Part shown: one piece after another, positions 8,510 to 15,059 of the stretch
Numbering within the stretch: position 1 is the first letter of the stretch
Layout: the number at the start of each line of letters is the position of its first letter
DNA from: PALSA-188 sp963720075
GTDB taxonomy: Bacteria > Acidobacteriota > Terriglobia > Terriglobales > Acidobacteriaceae
Assembly (NCBI GenBank): GCA_963720075.1
Contig: CAVREG010000013.1
Span: 1 to 64,000, forward strand
Direction: 5' to 3'
DNA length: 64,000 nt
Translations under genes and position numbers: made by a program
Notes under the pieces: model-generated
Database searches by the model: none
What the model saw: the letters and a program-made list of their open reading frames with translations, nothing else
Told to the model about the DNA's origin: nothing

Positions 8510-8950
8510 ATGATCTTGCTGGCAAAACTCGGAGTAGCAGTGCTCGGAACCGCCCTGGTTGCGGGAGCAGCTGTTTCGAGCGAAGGATTCGTTCACGTCA
8601 AAGTTCACGAGAAGCAGCCGGACGGCACGAACGTGAATTTGTACGTTCCCGCCGCGCTTGCGACCACGGCTTTACACTTCGTGCCTAATCGCGATTTGAA
8701 GGCGAGGGACTCAGCCCAACTGCGTTCGTGCCTGCCAATAATTGACGCTGCCATTCCCGCTCTCTACGCGTCTCCTGATGGAGTGCTCGTTGAAGTGAAG
8801 GACGCGGACGATCACGTCCTGGTACAAAAGGTCGGCGGCTCGATTGTGGTGGACGTGAATGACTCAGAGGACGTGGTGCACGTGTCAGTACCGTTGCGCG
8901 CAGCTCAGAGTGCGATTCATCAGATCGCCGAAGCTAATCCGCCGGATTAG
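8510..8950 (+). CDS. Secreted hypothetical protein, paralogue 2 of the tandem pair
   Basis: 146 residues with an N-terminal hydrophobic segment (LAKLGVAVLGTALVAGAAV). The mature part carries VNLYVPAALATTALHFVPN and later VHVSVPLRAAQSAIHQIA, the same motif shape as the preceding gene. AAGGAGG starts just after the upstream stop codon and lies at a usable distance from the ATG at 8510. This indicates one operon with 7914-8495. No known domain recognised. Confidence 0.78.
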   Translation: MILLAKLGVAVLGTALVAGAAVSSEGFVHVKVHEKQPDGTNVNLYVPAALATTALHFVPNRDLKARDSAQLRSCLPIIDAAIPALYASPDGVLVEVKDADDHVLVQKVGGSIVVDVNDSEDVVHVSVPLRAAQSAIHQIAEANPPD

Positions 8951-8985
8951 GGTTCACAATCGTGCTATCCACCTTCAGCGCCTAA

Positions 8986-9071
8986 AACGTCCCCAGTAAC
9001 TAGCTTGAATCGCACCTCAGAGAGAAGCGCAGAGCAGCACACACTTCATTCATGACCGAATTCATGACCGA
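8986..9071 (-). pseudogene. mazF 3'-tail relic, copy R1
   Basis: Reading the minus strand gives MNEVCAALRFSLRCDSS and a TAG at 9002-9000, nearly the same as the end of the truncated MazF at 13866. Nothing upstream in this copy matches MazF. A 12-bp direct duplication (ATTCATGACCGA, 9048-9071) ends the similarity. The rest of the gap to 9198 holds nothing I can identify. Confidence 0.75.
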
Positions 9072-9198
9072 CGATAGATAAGCTCGGTGCTCCATGTTCG
9101 CGCCGTTCTGTGGCGCTAACCTGGGCCGTCACTGACACCCGGTTCTTGTGACTATGAAAGCAGCAGACATAAGAATGGTAAATCCCAGAAATAAAATT

Positions 9199-9230
9199 GT
9201 CGTCCTGAGCGAAGCGAAGGACCTATGCAT
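9199..9230 (+). repeat. Dispersed repeat, CTGAGCGAAGCGAAGG type
   Basis: GTCGTCCTGAGCGAAGCGAAGGACCTATGCAT; the same element appears inverted at 13699-13730 and 40264-40292. A short interspersed repeat of unknown mechanism. Confidence 0.75.
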
Positions 9231-9296
9231 CTGCATTTGTCATCTGGCGTGAGTTGTGGATTTAACTACGCGCGCAGCAACTTCCCTGCTTCTAAC

Positions 9297-9356
9297 GATG
9301 AAGGTTCTCGTGACGAAGATGCTGACGATGAAGGTGCTCGATGATGAAGATGAAAT
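9297..9356. repeat. Imperfect 30-bp tandem duplication
   Basis: GATGAAGGTTCTCGTGACGA (first 20 bases of unit one, 9297-9326) recurs from 9327 with a few changes. It lies in the decayed tail of the nuclease-like pseudogene on the minus strand. Confidence 0.6.
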
Positions 9357-9498
9357 CGTAGGCGCGGCTGTCTCCCTAGTGTCACCGAGAGGACTTGCTG
9401 ACGCAGAGTCCGTGCTGTGACGCGCGAGCCATGAATCGCAATTCCGCCCACTCTCCGCGCCTCTTGCCGTCTTTGATATTTGCTCCGGTAAATTTCAT
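9345..9498 (-). pseudogene. Decayed PDDEXK-nuclease-like gene
   Basis: The minus-strand ATG at 9498 has GAGGAAATC directly upstream and opens MKFTGANIKDGKRRGEWAEL followed by FMARASQHGLCVSKS. This matches my memory of the start of a small PDDEXK-superfamily protein frequent in acidobacteria (KRGEWAEL with a metal-site Glu). TGA at 9384-9382 and TAG at 9378-9376 then interrupt the frame, after which the same frame still reads GDSRAYDFI, the expected D-containing strand. It then dissolves into a tandem duplication. A remnant and very unlikely to be functional. The family name rests on recall, not a search. Confidence 0.6.
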
Positions 9499-9511
9499 GA
9501 TTTCCTCAATC

Positions 9512-9545
9512 CAATAAAAAACGCGGCCCCGGAAGGAGCCGCGTG
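9512..9545 (-). terminator. Intrinsic terminator, minus strand
   Basis: On the minus strand ACGCGGC, a loop, GCCGCGT, then TTTTTATT: a 7-bp GC-rich stem with a T tract. It lies 5' of the decayed nuclease-like gene and would stop transcripts entering from the right. No intact minus-strand gene ends here now; the nearest is at 9955. Confidence 0.75.
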
Positions 9546-9821
9546 GTCAAAACTGACTATATTTCAAGGATAGCAGGTTGAAGGGGGTAAACATGCCACG
9601 TCCAGAAGGTTTATATTGGCAATGCAATCAGCGGCTTACGAGAATTACGGCGTCCGAGACCCCTTGACAAGAAAATGGAGGGAGGATGGAGGACGCTGGT
9701 CAGCGAGCCGGAGCGCTGCAATCTGGCTGTCAAATAAATGGTTGAGATTGAGTCAGAATGGACAGCACAGGATCGCGAAACGCTCGCTTCCGGCGGACCC
9801 GCAAGAGTGTTTCTCGGCCCC

Positions 9822-9889
9822 CAGAGCCTGCCCTGAGCTTGTCGTAGGGTTAGCGCCAAAGACGGCGCGAAGCTGGGGCGCCGGGCTCA
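9822..9889. repeat. Hairpin repeat with a second repeat inserted in its left arm
   Basis: The right part, TTAGCGCC-AAAGAC-GGCGCGAA then GCTGGGGCGCC, matches the hairpin at 11350-11398. Where the left arm should continue after CCCCCAG, the sequence is replaced by the CTGAGCTTGTCGTAGGG element (about 9830-9850). Confidence 0.6.
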
Positions 9890-9954
9890 AGCGTGGCAAC
9901 GCACTTCTCATCAATCGAGACTGTAACAATCTTCATGGGGCAGTCCCTGCCATT

Positions 9955-10659
9955 TCAAGGCACGACTTTGGTCAACTCGCTAGGCGGGTAGACCCAGCCG
10001 ACGACGCCGTTCTTGGTTCTCACCTTTGCGCCATACGAAGAGTCTTCCAAGACTTCTACACGTTCATTAGCCGATATCTTGCCAACAATGATTCCTTGGT
10101 CCACGGCTTGCGATGTGAGCGTTAGTGCGGTCGTGCTCCACGCATAGTTCTTTTCCCGCTGCAAAGGGCGCACTTGGGTGAAGGTCTGCGTCACCGGGGT
10201 TTCAGCCACAGGAGCAGCCCAGACCCCTTTGCACGGCTGAATCGTTTCCATGGAATCCCACGCCTTGCCTTGGGCAGTATCGTCGGGCGAAACGAAATCT
10301 GTTTCCGACTCTATATCGCGCTTGATCTTGAGCATATCAATACCGTTGGCAACGAAGTTCTTCCCGAAGACAAAGGCTTTGCCTGAAGAGGTGTCAGACG
10401 GCATGACCCGTTTACAGCTTTGGAGCCTGTCATACCAACCATTGAACGTCGCACGCTTCTGGTCGAGTATCGCTTTCGCCGCCTCCTCTTTGCGTTCGGT
10501 GTGCCAACTGTCATATTTAACCCAACCGAAGATGCCCGCCACGCCGAGAACAGCCAGTAGGATGAGGCCGCCGAAGACCTTCGCAGCCTGCTTCCAGACC
10601 TTGTTCCGGTCTATCAGGTACAACACCATCGCGAATACGATTGCGATTCCTATCGTCAT
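9955..10659 (-). CDS. Membrane-anchored protein with C-terminal SH3-like domain
   Basis: 234 residues. Two closely spaced hydrophobic stretches at the N-terminus (about 2-15 and 27-47) anchor the protein. A central region contains two Cys (in LQSCKRVM and IQPCKGVW) that could form a disulfide outside the membrane. The C-terminal 45 residues (GIIVGKISANERVEVLEDSS to GVVGWVYPPSEL) look like a bacterial SH3 domain. It begins 11 bp after the stop of the gene at 10671, so both are in one operon. It lies between mazF-tail copies R1 and R2 and is likely island cargo. Function unknown. Confidence 0.75.
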   Translation of the reverse strand: MTIGIAIVFAMVLYLIDRNKVWKQAAKVFGGLILLAVLGVAGIFGWVKYDSWHTERKEEAAKAILDQKRATFNGWYDRLQSCKRVMPSDTSSGKAFVFGKNFVANGIDMLKIKRDIESETDFVSPDDTAQGKAWDSMETIQPCKGVWAAPVAETPVTQTFTQVRPLQREKNYAWSTTALTLTSQAVDQGIIVGKISANERVEVLEDSSYGAKVRTKNGVVGWVYPPSELTKVVP

Positions 10660-10670
10660 GTGACTTCCTA

Positions 10671-11114
10671 TTATTCGTCTTCCGCTTTCGTGTACGAGAC
10701 CCGAACGCCGGGAACTGATCGGGTGTCAGTCGAGTCATCCCAATCCCACGTCTTACCGCCGTCATGTGAGACCACTGGTCTGCCAGTCTTGGTGTCTTTG
10801 CCGACCTTGGTGACTTCAACAACCTTGTCGAAGTGGCACTCTTTGCTTCCCACAGGAGCTTTCAGAAAGTCGCAGTCGTGTGGCTTCTTGAGCAAGGTGA
10901 CCTGTTCGTTCGTGACACCGTAATACGTTGCATATCGAAACTTGCTCTCCCAAACAGAATCTTGAACAAAGCTAAAGACAGACCAAGCAATCCAAACCCA
11001 GAAGACGGACGAGACCCATGTGTGCTGGTTACCGACAGCTTCTCGGACCCTGTCCACTGCTGCGACTACATCGCTTAGGTCTGTGGAGTTTGTGGAATCG
11101 TCACCGTCGTCCAT
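10671..11114 (-). CDS. Unrecognised single-pass membrane protein, partner of the SH3 protein
   Basis: 147 residues. The ATG at 11114 is chosen because AGAGGG lies 6 bp upstream; an in-frame ATG at 11129 is the alternative. An acidic N-terminus (DDGDDSTNSTD) precedes a helix and one hydrophobic segment (VSSVFWVWIAWSVFSFV, about 34-50). The outer part has the Cys pair in CDFLKAPVGSKEC and a Trp/Asp-rich strand region. It is transcribed with the SH3 protein. No family recognised. Confidence 0.65.
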   Translation of the reverse strand: MDDGDDSTNSTDLSDVVAAVDRVREAVGNQHTWVSSVFWVWIAWSVFSFVQDSVWESKFRYATYYGVTNEQVTLLKKPHDCDFLKAPVGSKECHFDKVVEVTKVGKDTKTGRPVVSHDGGKTWDWDDSTDTRSVPGVRVSYTKAEDE

Positions 11115-11284
11115 GTATCCCTCTTTCAAAATCGGTGATTGGGAGCCCGCCGGGGAAGAGCCGCTATGCGTGGAAAATCAGTCGCCAATGGAGCCAGTCG
11201 AAGCAACTCAGCATCGATTTTGCCTTCGGTAATCGAGCGAGCGGCAGTATAGCAGAGGGAAACCGTGTCCTCAATGCAATGTCA

Positions 11285-11398
11285 CGGCCCGGTGCCCCAG
11301 GTTCCCGCCGGGTTTTTCGGCGGTAACCTGGGAACCGCGTCGGTATTGCTGACCCAGGTTAGCGTCAAAAACCGACGCGAACCTGGGGCACCAGGCCC
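11285..11398. repeat. Inverted pair of hairpin repeats (BIME-like)
   Basis: Unit one (11285-11336) is CCCAGGTTCCCGCC-loop-GGCGGTAACCTGGG. Unit two (11350-11398) is CCCAGGTTAGCGTC-loop-GACGCGAACCTGGG. The outer ends GGTGCCCCAGGTT and AACCTGGGGCACC are themselves inverted repeats, so the block is a palindrome of two hairpins. It lies in the divergent gap in front of the HEPN-like gene. Confidence 0.8.
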
Positions 11399-11425
11399 GC
11401 ACAGAGTACAATCGGTCGAATCGTC

Positions 11426-12052
11426 GTGGACAAGAACGACATCATCACCCGAATTGTCGAGCTCGAACCTCAACAAGGGGCCGCTGAACTTGTGGCCGGC
11501 ACGACGAGCCTTTTGGCATTGGTTTACGGTGACGGAACTCCTCAACTGATTTCGTTTGCAAAACAGTTGGAACAAATTCATAAGAAACCGCAGGTCATGT
11601 CTCACGTACGCGACCGCGAAATCGCGGACTGCTCCCAAGGTGTTTTGCGAAGCCTGAAACGGGAGATCGAGGGCGGGCTTACCGGCAACCTCCGGCAACA
11701 AATAACGGGCGAAGTTTTGGCCGACCTGATTCAGCTTTCAAGAACCGTCCTAAGCGAACAGGGCGAAAAAGCAAAGAATGTAGCAGCAGTACTGGCTGCC
11801 GCAGCCTTTGAAGACACTGTTCGTCGCATGGGCAACGCCTTTGCAGGCGTGATTGGGCAAGATGACCTCTCTGAGGTGCTCAAGAAACTCAAAGACGCGG
11901 GGACAATGCAGGGACCGCAGGTAGGGATTGCACAGTCTTATCTGAGTTTTCGCAATCATGCCCTCCACGCGAATTGGGATAAGATTGAAAAGGAATCCAT
12001 CCACTCTATTCTTGGCTTTGTGGAGCAGCTATTGCTGAAGCATTTCAGTTAG
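11426..12052 (+). CDS. HEPN-like domain protein
   Basis: 208 residues from a GTG at 11426. The C-terminal third is helical and holds SYLSFRNHALHANW, in which Arg176 and His181 form an R-x4-H motif. It follows the pattern AAVLAAAAFEDTVRRM...DDLSEVLKKLKDAG and precedes the amphipathic helix ILGFVEQLLLKHF. This is the arrangement of DUF4145-like and Abi-type HEPN domains, many of which are RNases in defence or toxin systems. The N-terminal 90 residues are unrecognised. No strong ribosome-binding site is visible. Nuclease activity is inference from the motif alone. It is followed 31 bp later by a small gene. Confidence 0.65.
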   Translation: MDKNDIITRIVELEPQQGAAELVAGTTSLLALVYGDGTPQLISFAKQLEQIHKKPQVMSHVRDREIADCSQGVLRSLKREIEGGLTGNLRQQITGEVLADLIQLSRTVLSEQGEKAKNVAAVLAAAAFEDTVRRMGNAFAGVIGQDDLSEVLKKLKDAGTMQGPQVGIAQSYLSFRNHALHANWDKIEKESIHSILGFVEQLLLKHFS

Positions 12053-12083
12053 AAACAGACTGAAAGTTCGGGGGTATGAAAAG

Positions 12084-12413
12084 ATGTCTGAAACATCCGC
12101 CCTAATGCGGGATGCAGAAAACCTTGTGGAAACCGCCAAGGACGCGATGCACTCCGGGGCGGAAGAACCGGATGGTACGACGTGGGGAATCGCTGAAAAC
12201 GTGCTTAAGCAGACTAAGGAACTGTTTCCGAGTGACCCGATTGTGCAGGCGATTAAACTAGATACGAAGCTATGGGTCAGCCTGCGCTCGTCAATGGAAG
12301 CTGCGGCAAACAGGCTGAAGACAAAGCATGAAGCGGAAAGAAACAGGGAATGGCAGGCCGCAAATCAGCGCCGCATGGGCAATATACGGGGCGACGGTGG
12401 CCCCTGGGGTTAG
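12084..12413 (+). CDS. Small helical hypothetical, downstream of the HEPN-like gene
   Basis: 109 residues, mostly helical and charged, with a Gly/Arg-rich tail (NQRRMGNIRGDGGPWG). It begins 31 bp after the HEPN-like stop in the same direction, so the pair could form a two-gene unit, as toxin-antitoxin or effector-partner pairs do. I recognise no domain, and no motif supports an antitoxin role. It ends 35 bp before mazF-tail copy R2. Confidence 0.55.
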   Translation: MSETSALMRDAENLVETAKDAMHSGAEEPDGTTWGIAENVLKQTKELFPSDPIVQAIKLDTKLWVSLRSSMEAAANRLKTKHEAERNREWQAANQRRMGNIRGDGGPWG

Positions 12414-12447
12414 CCTGGCTTGAGCGGACAGGGAATCCGGGCACAGA

Positions 12448-12541
12448 TGCAACGTTCCCGGCAACTGGTTTGAATCGCAACCAGAGAGAAGCTCAGAGCG
12501 GCGTACACCTCATTCATTCGTACGGACTAAGTTGGGCCACC
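12448..12541 (-). pseudogene. mazF 3'-tail relic, copy R2
   Basis: The minus strand reads RMNEVYAALSFSL and then loses frame through a 1-bp deletion. A second frame retains VAQLSP just upstream. It is the most diverged of the four tail copies and abuts the stop of the membrane protein at 12543. Confidence 0.7.
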
Positions 12542-12542
12542 C

Positions 12543-13409
12543 TCAATCTCCTTCGTCTGTGTCTATTGACACGCTAGAACCCTTCCCTGGATCGCTATTC
12601 GGCTTCTCGGTCATGACGCTAGCCTCTGAAAGTTCCAACAAGACGGACCGGAGCCTTGCCATGCTCCTTCTGACCGGATCAAACTTCCACCGAGCAAGGT
12701 CTACGGAGGAGAAGCAGCCCGCGAACGTAAAGATTAGGCACAAGGCGACGAAATACCGCCCCCGAAGCGGTGGCGAGGCGTAAAGGGCTGTGAATCCCGC
12801 GAGGCCGCACCCCAAGAAAGTCCTCGATGACATGGAGGCCTCTTTGAATTCCTTCAGCGGTTTCCCGAGCGCCGAGTACCACACTCCCCATTCGCCGTCA
12901 TCCCATTGCCCGCCAAACCTTCTGTCTATCCCGTATCGGACTCTCAGCAGGCGTTGCACGGCAACGTACAAGCATTTCAAAACCGGCTTGGCGGCAGATG
13001 AATAATTGCGCCCACGTGCCCAGAAAACCACGCGACTTAGAAGGCGGATAATACCGCTCTGCTTAGGTGGCATACCTTGTAGCTTCGCAAAGCAGCGATA
13101 AAACCACTGAGAGCCGAACGTGACTCGAATTGCATAGCCCCACAGCGCAAATGCAGAATTAACTAGCACGTCCGCAGTCCAAGCACCAAGGAAAAACCCT
13201 TGGCCGATCAAAAGGCCCGATGCGATGAACAAAACAAGCAGAGCGGAAGGCCCGAACGGATAAATCTCCCGCACTCGGGAGATCACTGACGTCGCGAAAT
13301 GCGGGTCCCCGGTTGCAATGCTCGCTTCAAAAAACACTCCGGGAATTATCCCGAGTAGATAAGTGCCCAGACGCGGCGGAATCGCTCTTGAAATGTCAAT
13401 CTTTATCAT
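12543..13409 (-). CDS. Unrecognised polytopic membrane protein
   Basis: 288 residues with about four hydrophobic segments (near 17-33, 53-72, 77-95 and 195-235) separated by an Arg/Lys-rich cytoplasmic region (residues 100-165) and a Trp-rich stretch DDGEWGVWYSALG. The C-terminal tail is hydrophilic. It is the only gene between mazF-tail copies R2 and R3 and is likely single-gene cargo. No family recognised. Confidence 0.65.
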   Translation of the reverse strand: MIKIDISRAIPPRLGTYLLGIIPGVFFEASIATGDPHFATSVISRVREIYPFGPSALLVLFIASGLLIGQGFFLGAWTADVLVNSAFALWGYAIRVTFGSQWFYRCFAKLQGMPPKQSGIIRLLSRVVFWARGRNYSSAAKPVLKCLYVAVQRLLRVRYGIDRRFGGQWDDGEWGVWYSALGKPLKEFKEASMSSRTFLGCGLAGFTALYASPPLRGRYFVALCLIFTFAGCFSSVDLARWKFDPVRRSMARLRSVLLELSEASVMTEKPNSDPGKGSSVSIDTDEGD

Positions 13410-13472
13410 TATCTTTCTTCAGTGTTGACACACAGCAGCGTAGCACCAAACCTAAATTCAGGGACAGACGGA

Positions 13473-13580
13473 ACGATCCCAGTAACTAGTTTGAATCGCG
13501 ACCCAGAGAGAAGCGCAGAGCCGCACACACCTCATTCATTCGTGCGGGACCAAGCTTGGTCCCACGTTTCCCCAGGCGCT
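13473..13580 (-). pseudogene. mazF 3'-tail relic, copy R3
   Basis: The minus strand reads QRLGKRGTKLGPARMNEV then CAALRFSLGRDSN and stops at 13488-13486. It aligns in frame with QKRMGKRVAQLSPARMNEV of the truncated MazF. Nothing further upstream matches. Confidence 0.8.
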
Positions 13581-13635
13581 GTTCCGCTTGCGATGATATG
13601 TTCCAGTCGGGGTGACAAGTTTGGAGATATGAACA

Positions 13636-13684
13636 TCCCCCACTCTAAATTTCGCAAAGGACGCGAAATTTAGAATGGGCCACC
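13636..13684. repeat. Hairpin repeat, CTCTAAATTTCGC stem
   Basis: CCCCCACTCTAAATTTCGC, loop AAAGGAC, GCGAAATTTAGAATGGGCC: a 13-bp stem inside the CCCCA...TGGGxC shell shared with the REP units. The second copy is at 14919. Confidence 0.85.
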
Positions 13685-13698
13685 CCGGCGCCCCGTAA

Positions 13699-13730
13699 AT
13701 GCATGGATCCTTCGCTTCGCTCAGGATGAC
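13699..13730 (-). repeat. Dispersed repeat, CTGAGCGAAGCGAAGG type (inverted copy)
   Basis: ATGCATGGATCCTTCGCTTCGCTCAGGATGAC is the reverse complement of the element at 9199, including the flanking ATGCAT. Confidence 0.75.
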
Positions 13731-13787
13731 AAATCTATTTGGGGATCCTCAAGAGTTAGAGGCACATTCCTCGTCATCTGGAGAGAC

Positions 13788-13830
13788 GGGTGGCCCATTC
13801 AAGCCCGGTTTTGGCTTGAGTGGGGCAGTT
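13788..13830. repeat. Hairpin repeat, TTCAAGCC stem
   Basis: GGTGGCCCATTCAAGCC, loop CGGTTTT, GGCTTGAGTGGGGCAG. The same outer shell as the other hairpins, but an unrelated, still paired stem. Confidence 0.8.
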
Positions 13831-13865
13831 CTTGAAATTCCGGTCCAGACTGGACATTCCCATTA

Positions 13866-14138
13866 CTAGTTTGAATCGCAACCCAGAGAGAAGCGCAGAG
13901 CAGCGCACACCTCATTCATTCGTGCAGGACTAAGCTGGGCCACACGTTTCCCCATGCGCTTTTGCGACACCGTAACTGCATTGTGCAGGTTCACTGCGCA
14001 CGGAGACTTCATGCCGTCCTCCTCATTCAGAACGACTTCCGATAGCACCCCGCGAATCGTGGAAGTCACCGGCGCCACCGTGACTGTGGACAAATACGCG
14101 ATGGCGCTGTCGCGGGTGAGCACCAGGGCCGGTCGTTT
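13866..14138 (-). pseudogene. MazF/PemK-type toxin, 5'-truncated
   Basis: The minus strand encodes about 91 residues: KRPALVLTRDSAIAYLSTVT, then VAPVTSTIRGVLSEVVL, an NLHNAVTV strand and QKRMGKRVAQLSPARMNEV. These are the MazF/PemK core (RPxLVL, VxPxTS, KxxxxG(K/R)...L). The expected N-terminal RGEIWWVDL strand is missing because a TAG (14141-14139) precedes KRP and a dispersed repeat begins immediately beyond. A GTG at 14123 could start an 85-residue fragment. No antitoxin gene is visible next to it. Copy R4 of the repeated mazF tail forms its 3' end. Confidence 0.85.
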
Positions 14139-14141
14139 CTA

Positions 14142-14250
14142 GCGCGGGGCCCGGACGATTCAACCGCGAAGCGGTGCCAGAATGCAGCCCAGGTGCGCAA
14201 GCCCTGGGTTGTGGAGCGGGAAAGAAAAAGCCCCGGCGGGGCGAAAGAGA
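14142..14250. repeat. Dispersed acidobacterial-type repeat replacing the mazF 5' end
   Basis: Contains CAACCGCGAAGCGGTGCC, the palindrome CCCAGG-TGCGCAAG-CCCTGGG and AGCCCCGGCGGGGCGAAAGA. This composite of short hairpins is one I recall from many acidobacterial intergenic regions (recollection, not a search). It starts one base after the in-frame TAG that truncates mazF. From 14250 to 14591 I see no gene. Confidence 0.55.
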
Positions 14251-14591
14251 ACTTCCCACAGGGCGTTCCCGTCCAACCTTCGCTTGGGGCTGGGATCTTG
14301 AAGGTCCTCGGCCAAGACGACATTCAGCGGTTAGTTTTCCACAGCGCGCTATGTGACATCCGACCTTGCGCTCCATAGTCAAATCATTCCATCATTGCCC
14401 CTGCACATGGAGCAGGATTACCCGGCAGAACCTCGCTACAGTAAGTACATGATTCAAAAGAGCTAAGAATTTAACGTCTTTAGAAACAAGTATTTGCCGG
14501 GAAAAAACCGCAAAGCCCATGATTCTAAGTGTTTTGCAAAAGGGGAGGGCCTCCCCCTTAGCTGAAGTCACCCAGTCACTTGGAGAGAACC

Positions 14592-14930
14592 ATGGCAACA
14601 GCCACAGTCCCGCTATGCCAGCACTGGATGGATCACGCCACCCGCTGCGGCTCCCCCGCGATGAAGGGGAAGCGCTACTGCTATTCCCATCACCTTCAGC
14701 AAGCGCGGGGCGCCAGAAAAAAAGCCGAGCGTGTCCGGCAGAGATGGTTTGAATCCGCGCCTCTGCACGATGTGCCGTCCGTGCACCGCGCTCTCCTGCA
14801 AGTCATAACCCGGCTGCTGTCGGGCAACATTGCTCACAAGCAGGCGGGACAAATTCTCCATCGTTTGGAGACAGCGAGCGCAAAATTTAGGAGCGCGGGA
14901 TCTGGCCCCAAGCGGAAATCCCCACTCTAA
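14592..14930 (+). CDS. Small putative zinc-binding protein (C-x2-H / C-x-S-P / C-Y-x-H)
   Basis: 112 residues. CQHWMDHATRCGSPAMKGKR followed by YCYSHH gives a Cys/His set suited to one zinc ion. Similar short proteins of the form RCGSPALRG...CYFH are, to my knowledge, common in acidobacteria and of unknown function. A basic helix (QQARGARKKAERVRQRW) follows. GGAGAGAACC before the ATG at 14592 fixes the start, rather than an upstream in-frame ATG at 14580. The last residues are encoded inside the hairpin repeat at 14919, so the C-terminus may have been changed by that insertion. Confidence 0.72.
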   Translation: MATATVPLCQHWMDHATRCGSPAMKGKRYCYSHHLQQARGARKKAERVRQRWFESAPLHDVPSVHRALLQVITRLLSGNIAHKQAGQILHRLETASAKFRSAGSGPKRKSPL

Positions 14931-14987
14931 ATTTCGCAAAGAACAAAGAACAAAGAACAAAGACCGCGATATTTAGAATGGGCCACC
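14919..14987. repeat. Hairpin repeat with expanded AAAGAAC loop
   Basis: Second copy of the CTCTAAATTTCGC hairpin (compare 13636). The loop has grown from AAAGGAC to three AAAGAAC units plus AAAGAC, and the right arm is GCGATATTTAGAATGGGCC. Confidence 0.85.
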
Positions 14988-15059
14988 GTCCTTCCACTTT
15001 GCGGAGGTTGCAGGTTGCGCTGAGCGCAGCTAAATTAGTTGCGAGAGTTGGAGGTCTAC

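Noticed and set aside
9611..9859. Open frame containing LTLRQAQGRLWGPRNT on the minus strand
   Set aside because: The QAQGRL peptide is the translation of the dispersed CTGAGC...GTCG repeat, a common source of false proteins; no ribosome-binding site or family.
8986..13960. The approx. 100-bp repeat as a tRNA-like or CRISPR-like element (GTTTGAATCGC resembles a T-loop)
   Set aside because: No cloverleaf can be formed, the copies are far apart and irregular, and the sequence reads as MazF protein in a single frame.
14023..14382. 119-residue minus-strand frame upstream of truncated mazF as its missing N-terminus or an antitoxin
   Set aside because: It is in another frame, Arg/Pro-rich from the hairpin repeats, and contains none of the expected MazF or MazE motifs.
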